From: Bacteroidota bacterium | GTDB lineage: Bacteria; Bacteroidota; Ignavibacteria; UBA10030; UBA6906 | Reading direction: 5' to 3' | DNA: 64,000 nucleotides | Assembly (NCBI GenBank): GCA_019637975.1 | Contig: JAHBUR010000003.1 | Location: forward strand, 62,001 to 126,000 | Shown: positions 1 through 8,845 of the stretch, piece by piece | Position numbering within the stretch: the first letter of the stretch is position 1 | Layout of the letters: the number at the start of each line of letters is the position of its first letter | Translations under genes and position numbers: made by a program | Notes under the pieces: model-generated | Databases searched by the model: none | The model's input: only the letters and a program-made list of their open reading frames with translations | What the model was told of the DNA's origin: nothing

Positions 1-183
1 TTCATCCGTCGAATCTGCGATGTTGCGTTTCGCAAGCTGCATGAGGGAGGCTCATTGCTCATGGAGATTGCCCATAATCAGTCTGGGCAGGCGATAACGA
101 TTGCAGAAATGGCGGGGTTTGCAAATGCTCGCGTTCTTGCCGACTATTCAGGACATTCGCGGATTATTGTTGTCGAGAAATAG
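1..183 (+). CDS. prmC: PrmC/HemK release-factor glutamine methyltransferase, C-terminal 60 residues
   Basis: Only the tail is in the window; the gene starts upstream. The readable end has GGSLLMEI and then the closing block DYSGHSRIIVVEK, which matches the end of PrmC/HemK (D-x-x-G-x-x-R near the C-terminus). PrmC uses S-adenosylmethionine to methylate the Gln of the GGQ motif in peptide-chain release factors. The SAM site and NPPY motif that would settle the call lie outside the window. The TAG stop is followed directly by the ATG of dtd, so the two are probably co-transcribed. Another class I methyltransferase is possible but less likely. Confidence 0.72.
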   Translation, partial: FIRRICDVAFRKLHEGGSLLMEIAHNQSGQAITIAEMAGFANARVLADYSGHSRIIVVEK

Positions 184-630
184 ATGAGAGCTGTCATTCA
201 GCGGGTAAGCGAAGCCAGCGTGACTATTGATGGAACAGTTCACGCAAGCATCAAAAAGGGCTTCGTGATACTGCTTGGAATTCGGACAGGCGACACAAGA
301 GACGCCGCTGTTTTTCTTGCTGATAGATGTTCGTCGCTTCGTGTGTTCGAGGATGGAAACGGAAAGATGAATCTCGACCTGAACGATGTCGGCGGAAGCG
401 TCATCGTGGTTTCCCAATTCACGCTGTACGGCAATGTGCAAAAAGGGAACCGCCCCAGCTTCATCGAAGCAGCCCGTCCGGAAGAGGCGGAGCCGCTGTA
501 TGATTGTTTTGTTGAGAGGATGAAGACGTTGCTCTGCAACGATCGTGTTGCTACGGGGATATTCCGTGCAATGATGGAAGTGAAGATTGTGAATGATGGT
601 CCGGTAACGATTCTGATGGAAAGCAAGTAG
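184..630 (+). CDS. dtd: D-aminoacyl-tRNA deacylase
   Basis: 148 residues, the normal Dtd length. The family landmarks are present: MRAVIQRVSEASV at the start, SQFTLYG at 77-83 followed by KGNRPSF, and the Gly-cisPro block NDGPVT at 137-142. Dtd removes D-amino acids (and mischarged glycine) from tRNA in the cytoplasm, a translation quality-control step. The ATG touches the stop of prmC. One residue is odd: the usual G-x-F-G-A-x-M before the Gly-cisPro block reads GIFRAMM (125-131), with Arg where Gly is normal. The start is fixed by the conserved N-terminus. Confidence 0.95.
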   Translation: MRAVIQRVSEASVTIDGTVHASIKKGFVILLGIRTGDTRDAAVFLADRCSSLRVFEDGNGKMNLDLNDVGGSVIVVSQFTLYGNVQKGNRPSFIEAARPEEAEPLYDCFVERMKTLLCNDRVATGIFRAMMEVKIVNDGPVTILMESK

Positions 631-633
631 TTC

Positions 634-1551
634 ATGGGCGTTCTCATGCTCTTTCTTGATGGGGTGGGGATTGGTACAGCGGATGCGTCGGTTAATCCTT
701 TCTTTCAAGCAGAGCTTCCTTCACTTCGCTCGCTGTTCGGCGGCGAACTGCCCGGCTTGAATCGCCCGTTTCTGCAAAACGGCACAGCCTCACTCATCCC
801 TCTTGATCCCAACCTCGGAATTGAAGGGCTTCCACAAAGCGGAACGGGACAAACCGCTCTATTCACGGGAGTCAACGCCCCGCAGTTGATAGGGAAGCAT
901 TTTGGCCCGTATCCCTACTCAACATTGCGTCCGGTTGTGCGGGAGAGGAACATCTTTCGTCAACTGATTAATGCCGGTAAGAAGGGGTATTTCGCCAACG
1001 CCTATCCGCAACGCTTCTTCGATTACTTCAAGGACAAGCAAACACGTCTCACCGTCACAACCCTCTCGTGCAACTATTGTGACATGCCGCTTCATCAGGT
1101 TACGGAACTCGAGAAGGGCGTCGCCGTTTCTGCCGACATTACGAACGCCGGATGGCCGCGCATGGGGTATTCTCACATTCTACCCATCGAACCTGCCGAG
1201 GCCGGACGGAGACTTGTGCGCCTTACCGCCGAGTTTGATTTCGTGCTGTTTGAGTATTGGAGAACCGACAAGGCGGGACATTCGGAAAAAATTAGTGAGG
1301 CCGTCGACTCGCTTGAAGTCTTCGACGGAATGTTAGGCGGTATTCTTCAATCAATTGATGCAACAAGAACGTTGCTGCTCATTACAAGCGACCACGGCAA
1401 TATCGAGGATATGTCAACGAAGGTGCATACGCGCAATCCTGTCCCGGCAATACTGTTCGGCTTCCGTCAGCACGAGGTAGCGCAAACATTGCGGGAAAGA
1501 CCCGATCTTACAGGCGTCACGCCGGCGCTTATGGAACATCTTGTTTCTTAA
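634..1551 (+). CDS. Alkaline-phosphatase-superfamily metalloenzyme (phosphopentomutase/iPGM-like)
   Basis: 305 residues. The N-terminal LFLDGVGIG (metal-binding Asp at residue 9), the GTGQTALFTG segment (residues 70-79, where this superfamily carries its Ser/Thr nucleophile), and the C-terminal SDHGNIEDMS (from residue 252) with a later His are the metal and catalytic blocks of the superfamily that includes phosphopentomutase and cofactor-independent phosphoglycerate mutase. It is much shorter than iPGM (about 510) and lacks an obvious cap insertion, so the substrate is unknown. No signal peptide is seen. It begins three bases after dtd and is likely in the same transcript. Confidence 0.8.
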   Translation: MGVLMLFLDGVGIGTADASVNPFFQAELPSLRSLFGGELPGLNRPFLQNGTASLIPLDPNLGIEGLPQSGTGQTALFTGVNAPQLIGKHFGPYPYSTLRPVVRERNIFRQLINAGKKGYFANAYPQRFFDYFKDKQTRLTVTTLSCNYCDMPLHQVTELEKGVAVSADITNAGWPRMGYSHILPIEPAEAGRRLVRLTAEFDFVLFEYWRTDKAGHSEKISEAVDSLEVFDGMLGGILQSIDATRTLLLITSDHGNIEDMSTKVHTRNPVPAILFGFRQHEVAQTLRERPDLTGVTPALMEHLVS

Positions 1552-1595
1552 GGGGGAATGATATCTTGTAAATAGTTCCACCTGTTCTTGGCCAA

Positions 1596-4031
1596 ATGAA
1601 GAAGCGGACGATTCGTACAACTCCTGCTCTCATCGTTGCGTTACTCTTCGCAATCGGAATCCTCCTCGGCAAAGCCGGCGGCTTGCCCTTCGCGTTTCTT
1701 TTTGTACTCTCTTTGTTCTTCCTCAACGCTGCGGTCTTTCAGTTTCTCATTGGGAGGGACGGACACCCCCTCTTTTCGTTCACTCTTGGATTCCTTGTTA
1801 TTTGCTCGGGCGCTGCCAAAGTACAGCTCGATTTCCAATCCACACCCTCCCCGATACAATCAAACAGGGTAGTTGAAGTTGTCGGGAGAATTGTTGAGCC
1901 GCCATCACAACTCGACAACAAAACGCGATTCACCTTCCAGGCAATATCGTATGCGGATTCGTCCGTCACCCGCGCTATGGATTCACAGATTCTTGTTACC
2001 GTTGTGCGGCGCAAGAAGGATACGCTTGATGTTCCGTTCCGGTATGGTGCCACGATGGAGTTGAAGGGGCAACTCGCCCGCCCCTCACCACAACGGAATC
2101 CCGGAGAATTTGATGCCCGAAAGTACTATGACGCACAGGGCATCGCCTTCGTGATGAGAGTTCGCGGATATGAAAACGTTGCGATTCTTGACTCATCATC
2201 AACACGGAATGTATTCGAGTGGTTGATGCAGCATGCGGTCATTCCCGTCCGCCACTACATGATCTTGCTCTTTGACAACATCGTGGGAGGTGAGGAGGCT
2301 GAGTTGCTGAAAGGAATCTTTGTTGGAGATCGAAGCGGAATTTCCTATTCAACGCGTAATGCGTTTGCAAACTCCGGCATTTCGCATCTTCTGGCCGTTT
2401 CAGGGGCTCACGTAGTTATTGTGTGGGGAGTCGTCACGATGGTGTTGACGCTGGTTCGCCTTCCGAGGCAAATGGTGATTGTTGGAGCGCTTATCGCAGT
2501 TGCGTTCTATATGCTCCTGACAGGCAGCAATCCGCCGATTGTTCGGGCGACGATTATGGGCGGGATCTTCCAGGGGGCGAGACTGCTGGGAGTGAAATCG
2601 GACGGACTCAACTCGCTGGGCTTTGCTGCTTTGCTCATTCTCGGATATGATGCCCGCCAAATCTATGATGTGGGATTTCAACTTTCCTTCGCAGCGGTGT
2701 TTTCACTGGTCTATCTCTTTCCGATTGCCAAGGATATTCTTCCGACAATCAAGCCGTCAGTGTGGTGCGGAAAGATTGTTACGCGTTCAATCGAGTTATC
2801 GATGGTAACATTTGTTGCGACAGTCGGCACATTCCCTTTGATGGCCGTGTACTTTGGCAAGGTGTCGGTCGTCGGGCTTCTCACGAACATTGCTGTTGTA
2901 CCGGCAGTAGCCGGAAGCATCACTTTGGGATTTCTGTCTGCACTTTTCGGGTGGCTCAGTCCGTTTGTTGCAGAGACTTTTGCCCAGCCGAATGTACTGC
3001 TTCTGCGCTTTGTGTTGTGGACGGCCGAATTTTCCGGCAGCTTGCCGTGGGCATACATCAATACCCTGCAGTTCAGGCCGATTCACACGCTCCCCTTTTA
3101 CGCGATGCTCGGCGTTCTTTTCCATCTGCACGCAATTGGCTACGCGAAGAAATTCGTGATTGGGTTCGTGGCATCCCTCAACTTGCTTCTGATAGTTCCC
3201 GTCTCAACATTCGACAGGCCGCTCGAAGAGCATCTCCGCGTGAGCTTTATCGATGTCGGGCAAGGCGATGCCGCGCTGATCGAGTTTCCGGGCGGCGAAA
3301 CGATGTTGATTGATGCGGGCCCGAAAAGTGAGGAGTATGATGCGGGCGAGCGAGTTGTTGCGCCGTTTCTTAGGCGGAGAGGCATTTCTTCGATTGACTA
3401 TCTTGTTGCCTCGCATCCCCATGCCGATCATATTGGCGGATTCAAATACATTTTCGACCGGTTCGAGGTAAAGGAAGTAATCGAAAGCGGCCAACCTGCA
3501 CGGGATCCAATCTACATTGAGTATGCCGAAGCTGTAAGAAACGAGGGATGCAATGTGAACATAGCAAGGACACTCGATTCATCTATCCACATCGGAGAGG
3601 CGAAGGTGTACCTGCTGTATCCGACAACAACATTCATCGATACCGACACGACACGCCGTCATCCCAATCTCAATAACACATCGGTTGTTTTCAAGTTGTG
3701 TTTTGGTGAGATATCGTTTTTGTTCACAGGCGACGCGGAGATGGACGCTGAACTCGAAATGACAGACATTCATGGAGAGTTCCTCCAATCCACACTTCTC
3801 AAAGCAGGGCATCATGGCAGCAAAACCAGCAGCACGCAGGAATTTCTCGACTATGTGAAACCGGCGTTTGCCGTGATTTCTGCGGGTGTGAACAACAAGT
3901 TCAATCATCCGTCTGAAGAAGTTGTAGGGCGTCTGCGAGCAATGAATGTTGAAATACTCCGCACCGACGAGGAAGGGGCAATTCTGTTTGAAACGAACGG
4001 AAAGGAATTGTATCGAGTTGATTGGCGTTGA
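1596..4031 (+). CDS. comEC: ComEC/Rec2 DNA-uptake channel with metallo-beta-lactamase domain
   Basis: 811 residues, full length for the three-part ComEC. Residues 1-60 hold hydrophobic helices and are followed by an OB-like DUF4131 region. Residues about 230-520 form the multi-helix Competence domain, including the conserved SGISHLLAVSGAHV stretch. From about 545 there is a soluble MBL-fold domain with the metal motif HPHADH at 607-612. ComEC carries single-stranded DNA across the inner membrane in transformation, and the MBL domain is thought to degrade the non-transported strand. No other competence genes are in the window, so natural competence is inferred only from this gene. Confidence 0.95.
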   Translation: MKKRTIRTTPALIVALLFAIGILLGKAGGLPFAFLFVLSLFFLNAAVFQFLIGRDGHPLFSFTLGFLVICSGAAKVQLDFQSTPSPIQSNRVVEVVGRIVEPPSQLDNKTRFTFQAISYADSSVTRAMDSQILVTVVRRKKDTLDVPFRYGATMELKGQLARPSPQRNPGEFDARKYYDAQGIAFVMRVRGYENVAILDSSSTRNVFEWLMQHAVIPVRHYMILLFDNIVGGEEAELLKGIFVGDRSGISYSTRNAFANSGISHLLAVSGAHVVIVWGVVTMVLTLVRLPRQMVIVGALIAVAFYMLLTGSNPPIVRATIMGGIFQGARLLGVKSDGLNSLGFAALLILGYDARQIYDVGFQLSFAAVFSLVYLFPIAKDILPTIKPSVWCGKIVTRSIELSMVTFVATVGTFPLMAVYFGKVSVVGLLTNIAVVPAVAGSITLGFLSALFGWLSPFVAETFAQPNVLLLRFVLWTAEFSGSLPWAYINTLQFRPIHTLPFYAMLGVLFHLHAIGYAKKFVIGFVASLNLLLIVPVSTFDRPLEEHLRVSFIDVGQGDAALIEFPGGETMLIDAGPKSEEYDAGERVVAPFLRRRGISSIDYLVASHPHADHIGGFKYIFDRFEVKEVIESGQPARDPIYIEYAEAVRNEGCNVNIARTLDSSIHIGEAKVYLLYPTTTFIDTDTTRRHPNLNNTSVVFKLCFGEISFLFTGDAEMDAELEMTDIHGEFLQSTLLKAGHHGSKTSSTQEFLDYVKPAFAVISAGVNNKFNHPSEEVVGRLRAMNVEILRTDEEGAILFETNGKELYRVDWR

Positions 4032-4073
4032 CGCGTGCTTCTATAACGCCGATCACGCGCTCAACCCCGTTGC

Positions 4074-4102
4074 TTGCATCTCCCCATAGTCTTGGTTATT
4101 AT
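4074..4102 (+). promoter_or_regulatory. Promoter for methylmalonyl-CoA mutase
   Basis: TTGCAT (4074-4079), 17-base spacer, TATTAT (4097-4102). This puts the transcript start near 4109, about 28 bases before the ATG at 4137, and rules against translation starting at the in-frame TTG at 4074. Confidence 0.5.
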
Positions 4103-4136
4103 TTTCTACATCCTCCACATCAGCTTTGGAAAGAAC

Positions 4137-5780
4137 ATGTCTTCATCATTAGAAAATAAGAAACGTGCGTGGAACGAAAAGCGAGTCAAACCCGTTGTTG
4201 ACAGGTTCGGCGAACGGCGTAAGCAGTTTACAACAGATTCGGGAATTCCGATTGAGCGCTTGTACATTCCTACGGGTGAAGATCACCATGACACGATAGG
4301 TTTTCCCGGCGAATATCCGTTTACAAGAGGCGTCTACCCGACAATGTATCGCGGGAAATTCTGGACGATGCGTCAGTACGCCGGATTTGGCACGCCGGAA
4401 GAATCCAACAAACGCTATCGATTTCTTCTCGGTCAGGGAACAACCGGACTTTCCGTTGCCTTCGATCTGCCTACACAAATCGGGTACGACTCCGACCACA
4501 AACTTGCGGAAGGCGAAGTCGGGAAAGTCGGTGTTGCTATTGATACCCTCGCGGATATGGAAGTAGCGTTCGACGGTATCCCTCTGGACAAAGTTACAAC
4601 CTCCATGACGATTAATGCGACGGCGGGCGTTTTGTTGTGCATGTACGTTGCATTGGCAAAAAAACAAGGAGTGGATCTCAAGAAAATCTCCGGCACGATC
4701 CAGAATGATATTCTGAAGGAATACATTTCACGCGGCACGTACATCTACCCGCCCGTTCCGTCGATGCGCCTTGTGACGGATATTTTTCAGTGGTGCAGCG
4801 AACACGTCCCGAAGTGGAACACAATTTCCATCAGCGGATATCACATCCGTGAAGCGGGGGCGACAGCCGTTCAAGAAGTAGCGTTCACGCTTGCGAACGG
4901 CATCGCATACGTTCAAGCCGCCGTCGATGCGGGACTCGACATCGATACCTTCGGCTCGAAGTTGTCGTTCTTCTTTAACGCTCACAACAACTTCTTTGAG
5001 GAGATTGCGAAGTTCCGTGCAGCACGCAGGCTTTGGGCCCGCATTATGAAGGAACGATTCGGAGCAAAGAATGATGAGACTCTCAAACTCCGCTTTCATG
5101 CACAAACGGGCGGCGCGACGCTGACTGCCCAGCAAATCGACAACAACGTTGTCAGGGTAACTATGCAGGCGCTTGCCGCCGTGCTTGGCGGTTGCCAGTC
5201 GTTACACACCAACGGAAGGGACGAAGCTCTTGCGCTACCGACACAACAATCGGCGGCCCTCGCGCTGCGCACACAGCAGATAATAGCACACGAGTCCGGC
5301 GTTGCAGATACTATTGACCCGATCGGAGGATCCTATTTTGTCGAATCGTTCACCAATGATATCGAAGCGAAGGCGAAGGAACTTATCGATAAGATTGATG
5401 CATTGGGCGGAGCTGTGTCGGCAATAGAGCAGAAATTCTTCCAGCAGGCAATTGCGGAAAGTGCATACCGGTATCAGCTTGCAATTGAGCAGAAGGAAAA
5501 AATCATTGTCGGCGTGAATGAATTTGTTTCCAACGATGAGAGTGATGTTGACATTCTGAGAATAGGAGATTCTGCAACGAAACGTCAGCTTGAGCGGCTT
5601 CAGGAGATACGTTCCCGGAGAAACAACGACGACGTTCGCCGCATGCTGAATGCCTTGCGAGCCGCAGCAGAAGGGACAGAGAATCTTATTCCCTATATCC
5701 TTTCCTGTGTTGAGGTGTATGCCTCGATAGGCGAAATATCGGATGTTCTCAGACAAACGTGGGGGGAATACGCTGAATGA
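4137..5780 (+). CDS. Methylmalonyl-CoA mutase, large-subunit catalytic chain without B12 domain
   Basis: 547 residues from the ATG at 4137, chosen because an SD-like GGAAAG lies just upstream and the open frame before it overlaps a promoter. The sequence is the substrate-binding TIM-barrel half of acyl-CoA mutases: [19 protein letters not shown], then [18 protein letters not shown], then [16 protein letters not shown]. It ends at the linker and has no DxHDRG cobalamin-binding domain, so the B12-binding partner must be a separate small protein not in this window. It would interconvert succinyl-CoA and methylmalonyl-CoA (propionate metabolism). A related isobutyryl-CoA-type mutase cannot be excluded. 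Confidence 0.9.
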   Translation: MSSSLENKKRAWNEKRVKPVVDRFGERRKQFTTDSGIPIERLYIPTGEDHHDTIGFPGEYPFTRGVYPTMYRGKFWTMRQYAGFGTPEESNKRYRFLLGQGTTGLSVAFDLPTQIGYDSDHKLAEGEVGKVGVAIDTLADMEVAFDGIPLDKVTTSMTINATAGVLLCMYVALAKKQGVDLKKISGTIQNDILKEYISRGTYIYPPVPSMRLVTDIFQWCSEHVPKWNTISISGYHIREAGATAVQEVAFTLANGIAYVQAAVDAGLDIDTFGSKLSFFFNAHNNFFEEIAKFRAARRLWARIMKERFGAKNDETLKLRFHAQTGGATLTAQQIDNNVVRVTMQALAAVLGGCQSLHTNGRDEALALPTQQSAALALRTQQIIAHESGVADTIDPIGGSYFVESFTNDIEAKAKELIDKIDALGGAVSAIEQKFFQQAIAESAYRYQLAIEQKEKIIVGVNEFVSNDESDVDILRIGDSATKRQLERLQEIRSRRNNDDVRRMLNALRAAAEGTENLIPYILSCVEVYASIGEISDVLRQTWGEYAE

Positions 5781-5801
5781 CGGGGGTGGCCACTTAAACA
5801 A

Positions 5802-5822
5802 TTCTCACAATGGAGGTGAGAA
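5802..5822 (+). promoter_or_regulatory. Hairpin presenting the Shine-Dalgarno of the RNA methyltransferase gene
   Basis: TTCTCAC (5802-5808) pairs with GTGAGAA (5816-5822) as a 7-bp stem around the loop AATGGAG, which holds the GGAG core of the ribosome-binding site; the ATG is at 5824. If it folds, the stem would limit ribosome access. This is a pairing seen by eye, not a tested switch. Confidence 0.4.
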
Positions 5823-5823
5823 G

Positions 5824-6615
5824 ATGACATTGACCAAAGCAAAAATCAAATCGCTGAAGCATCTTGCCGACAAGAAACATCGTGACAGCGAAAGGAAGTT
5901 CCTTGTAGAGGGCATCAGGTTTGTGCAGGAAGCGGCAAGTTCTGATTTTCCCATCATCGAAGCGTTCTATACCGAAGAAGTGGAGAAGGATGCAAGTGGC
6001 AGAATTGCTCTTCAGGCATTGAAGAAGAAATGCCGCGATGTTCACAAAGTGGCTCCGAGAGAGCTTGACGCGATATCTGATACCGTGAATGCCCAGGGTA
6101 TTGTGGCGGTTCTGCAGCAACGGGAATTCCCCGCCGAGTCGTTGTTGCATTGCCCGGATGGCCAATGCACCATTGTTGCTTTCGACGGCGTATCCGACCC
6201 CGGGAACGTCGGTTCAATGGTGAGAACGTGCGATTGGTTTGGAGTAGATGGGATTTTGATCGGACGGAACTCCGTCGAGCTCTACAATCCGAAAGTTCTG
6301 CGCGCAACAATGGGCGGCGTCTTCCATCTGCCCATTGTTGAAGAGGTGGATCTCCTCTCAATCCTTTCACAGGCGAAAGACTTGGGGTACCGCATCTATG
6401 TCACGGATCCGAGCGGCGAGACACATTTCGATCATGTTACCTACGAAAGCAAGTCGATCATCGTATTCGGTAATGAAGCATGGGGTGTTTCCGATCAGGT
6501 GAGGCAATTAGCCGATGCCCGGCTCGTAATTCGGAGATACGGGGCCGGCGAATCGCTCAATGTCAGTGTGGCGTGCGGAATCGTCCTTTCCGCCTTGCAT
6601 CGCTTGTATGACTGA
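5824..6615 (+). CDS. TrmH/SpoU-family RNA 2'-O-methyltransferase
   Basis: 263 residues from the ATG at 5824, which has GGAGG seven bases upstream; an open frame extends 27 codons further but overlaps the mutase gene. Residues 1-95 match the SpoU substrate-binding domain (KIKSLKHLADKKHR...LVEG). Residues about 115-263 are the knotted SPOUT domain, with VAFDGVSDPGNVGSMVRT (motif 1), FGNEAWGVS (motif 2) and ESLNVSVACGI (motif 3, SAM and dimer face). It probably methylates a ribose in rRNA or tRNA; the exact nucleotide cannot be read from the sequence. Confidence 0.9.
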   Translation: MTLTKAKIKSLKHLADKKHRDSERKFLVEGIRFVQEAASSDFPIIEAFYTEEVEKDASGRIALQALKKKCRDVHKVAPRELDAISDTVNAQGIVAVLQQREFPAESLLHCPDGQCTIVAFDGVSDPGNVGSMVRTCDWFGVDGILIGRNSVELYNPKVLRATMGGVFHLPIVEEVDLLSILSQAKDLGYRIYVTDPSGETHFDHVTYESKSIIVFGNEAWGVSDQVRQLADARLVIRRYGAGESLNVSVACGIVLSALHRLYD

Positions 6616-6662
6616 CGGTTTCTGTTGTCCGAATCGATTCCGATCGATTTCCATTCAGCAGA

Positions 6663-6690
6663 AAGTCCGGTTCCGGATGGAGCCGGACTT
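6663..6690. repeat. Strong intergenic hairpin
   Basis: AAGTCCGGTTCC (6663-6674) and GGAGCCGGACTT (6679-6690) pair over 12 positions with one G-T wobble around the tetraloop GGAT. It lies between the RNA methyltransferase and the next promoter. No run of T follows on either strand, so it is not a classic intrinsic terminator. Apart from this and the promoter, nothing else is seen in 6616-6818. Confidence 0.6.
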
Positions 6691-6745
6691 CCGTACTCGT
6701 ATAGCGTGATGTTCAGCAACACTGATTCGAGCGGGCATCTTTTCG

Positions 6746-6774
6746 TTGCTAATCAGGCGCGCTTTCTGTAAATT
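6746..6774 (+). promoter_or_regulatory. Promoter for pfkB-mtnA-recO
   Basis: TTGCTA (6746-6751), 17-base spacer, TAAATT (6769-6774), about 45 bases before the TTG start of the sugar kinase. Confidence 0.45.
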
Positions 6775-6818
6775 TGTTCGGTTTTTTACTTCCTCAACAG
6801 TCATATCGGAGAAATCAA

Positions 6819-7731
6819 TTGGGTGTACTCGTTGTTGGTTCCGTTGCATTGGATTCCATAGAAACGCCGTTCGGTTCGGCGAAAAATGCTCTCGGTGGCT
6901 CTGCAACATATATTGCCGCCGCAACCAAGTTGCTTCTGCACCCATCGGCTTGTGGGAGTAGTAGGAGGAGATTTCCCAAAATCAGGGATGGAATTCCTCG
7001 AATCGCGTGGCATCGACCTTGACGGTCTCGAAGTAGTGAAGGACGGGAAGACATTTCATTGGGCGGGAAAGTATCACTACGACCTCAACAACCGTGACAC
7101 GCTTGCAACGGATTTGAATGTGTTCGAAAAGTTCAATCCGAAGATTCCGGAGAAGTACAAGAAGAGCAAGTATGTCTGTCTCGGGAATATCGATCCCGTG
7201 TTGCAGCGGCGTGTGCTGGAGCAGATTGACAAACCCCGTCTGGTTATTTGCGACACAATGAATTTCTGGATTGAGGGGAAGAATGCCGAGCTGAAGAAGA
7301 CTCTTGAACTGATCGATGTGATCGTGTTGAACGATTCGGAAGCACGTTTGCTTTCGAGAGAACCCAATCTCATCAAGGCGGCACGCGTCATTCGGGCAAT
7401 GGGCCCCAAAATCGTGATCATCAAGAAAGGTGAACATGGCGCAATGCTGATAACGGAACAAACAATCTTCACGGCGCCGGCGTATCCGATGGAAAATATC
7501 TTTGATCCGACGGGAGCAGGCGATACATTTGCGGGAGGATTTGTCGGATGGCTGGGCAAGACAGATGATTTTTCGGAAGAGAATTTGAAGCGCGCCGTCA
7601 TTTACGGCAGCGCAATGGCATCATTCTGTGTTGAGAAGTTCAGTGTTGAAGGCCTCACAGATCTGACATACCTCCAAGTTCAGGACCGGTTCCGGGCATT
7701 TCGCGAACTCTCCCGTTTTGATGGCGACTGA
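6819..7731 (+). CDS. PfkB-family sugar/nucleoside kinase, interrupted by a frameshift
   Basis: The start is the TTG at 6819, with GGAG seven bases upstream, giving MGVLVVGSVALDSIETPFG and then LGGSATYIAAATKLL. The frame breaks near 6930-6950 and resumes one frame on with RLVGVVGGDFPKSGMEFLES. The rest is a normal PfkB kinase: substrate-lid region, VIVLNDSEARLL, IIKKGEHGA, and the catalytic anion hole DPTGAGDTFAGGF. Removing one C from the CCC near 6939 would restore one uninterrupted protein of about 300 residues. It phosphorylates a sugar or nucleoside at ATP's expense; the substrate is unknown. It sits directly before mtnA. Either an active gene misread by one base or a very recent pseudogene. 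Confidence 0.82.
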
Positions 7732-7755
7732 CACATTTTATTCGGAGACCACACC

Positions 7756-8841
7756 ATGGTATCGGTTGAGTGGCGCAATGGCGTTGTTCGCTTTATCGAC
7801 CAGACAAGACTCCCTCATGAAGAAGTATATGTTGAAACATCAGACTATCGTGTCGTAGGGGAGGCGATCCGGAAGCTTCAGATTCGCGGGGCGCCTGCCA
7901 TTGGAGTTGCTGCTGCATACGGACTGGTTCTCGTGGCGCATGCAAGTTCGCTCACGACAATGCAGGAGGTGACCGAAGAATTCTATTCCGCCATCAACTA
8001 CTTCTCTCAAACTCGTCCCACAGCGGTAAATCTTTTCGGTGCTCTCGAGCGGGTTCGCCGGACCTTCGATCTGAATCCCCGGGCGGAGTTGGCCGACATG
8101 CGACGGTATCTGCTCAATGAAGCAAAGATGATGCAGGAAGAAGATGCTGACGCTTGCAGGAAGATAGGCGAATTGGGCGCCGGTCTGATCCAGATTCCTT
8201 CTTCAATCCTCACCCATTGCAACACCGGTGCGCTTGCAACCACAGGCAGCGGCACGGCGCAGAGCGTGATCACGACAGCGGCAAAAAAAGGCAATGTTCT
8301 TCGTGTGTTTGCCGATGAAACACGCCCCCTTTTTCAGGGTGCACGGTTAACTGCGTGGGAATTGCTTCGTGCCGGCATCGACGTTACCGTAATAACGGAC
8401 AGTACGGCAGGACTGCTGATGCAAAACCGGGAAGTTGATTTGGTGATTGTCGGAGCCGACCGTATTGCCGCCAACGGCGATACAGCCAACAAGATCGGGA
8501 CGTACGTTCTCGCTGTGCTTGCACGCCAACATGGCGTTCCATTCTATGTTGCTGCCCCGACAACAACCATCGACTTCAAATCACGCAACGGCAGAAACAT
8601 ACCGATTGAGGAACGCGACCCAAGAGATGTGACGCATATTGGCAACCTGCGAATTGCTGCCGAAGGTGCGGGGGTATTTGCCCCTGCTTTTGATGTAACC
8701 CCGAACGAATTCATTCATGGCATTGTTACAGAGGTAGGCGTGCTGCGGCCCCCGTTTGTTAAATCAATAGCGGGGCTGCGAACAGAGGCCGGAAAACCCG
8801 AGGGCAATCAGCCCGCCATACCGGGAGGGCAACGGGCATAG
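7756..8841 (+). CDS. mtnA: S-methyl-5-thioribose-1-phosphate isomerase (MtnA family)
   Basis: 361 residues with GGAG before the ATG. Family blocks are all present: IRGAPAIGVAAAYG, THCNTGALATTGSGTA (catalytic Cys155), DETRPLFQGARLTAWEL, and GADRIAANGDTANKIGTY (catalytic Asp235). MtnA turns 5-methylthioribose-1-phosphate into the ribulose form in methionine salvage. No other salvage genes are in the window, and the partner upstream is a PfkB kinase. Relatives of MtnA isomerise ribose-1,5-bisphosphate or 5-deoxyribose-1-phosphate, so the natural substrate could differ. Confidence 0.92.
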   Translation: MVSVEWRNGVVRFIDQTRLPHEEVYVETSDYRVVGEAIRKLQIRGAPAIGVAAAYGLVLVAHASSLTTMQEVTEEFYSAINYFSQTRPTAVNLFGALERVRRTFDLNPRAELADMRRYLLNEAKMMQEEDADACRKIGELGAGLIQIPSSILTHCNTGALATTGSGTAQSVITTAAKKGNVLRVFADETRPLFQGARLTAWELLRAGIDVTVITDSTAGLLMQNREVDLVIVGADRIAANGDTANKIGTYVLAVLARQHGVPFYVAAPTTTIDFKSRNGRNIPIEERDPRDVTHIGNLRIAAEGAGVFAPAFDVTPNEFIHGIVTEVGVLRPPFVKSIAGLRTEAGKPEGNQPAIPGGQRA

Positions 8842-8845
8842 CACC

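Noticed and set aside
4074-4136. N-terminal extension of methylmalonyl-CoA mutase from the TTG at 4074 (hydrophobic, signal-like)
   Set aside because: A cytoplasmic B12 enzyme needs no signal, the stretch coincides with a good promoter, and the ATG at 4137 has an SD and begins the conserved part.
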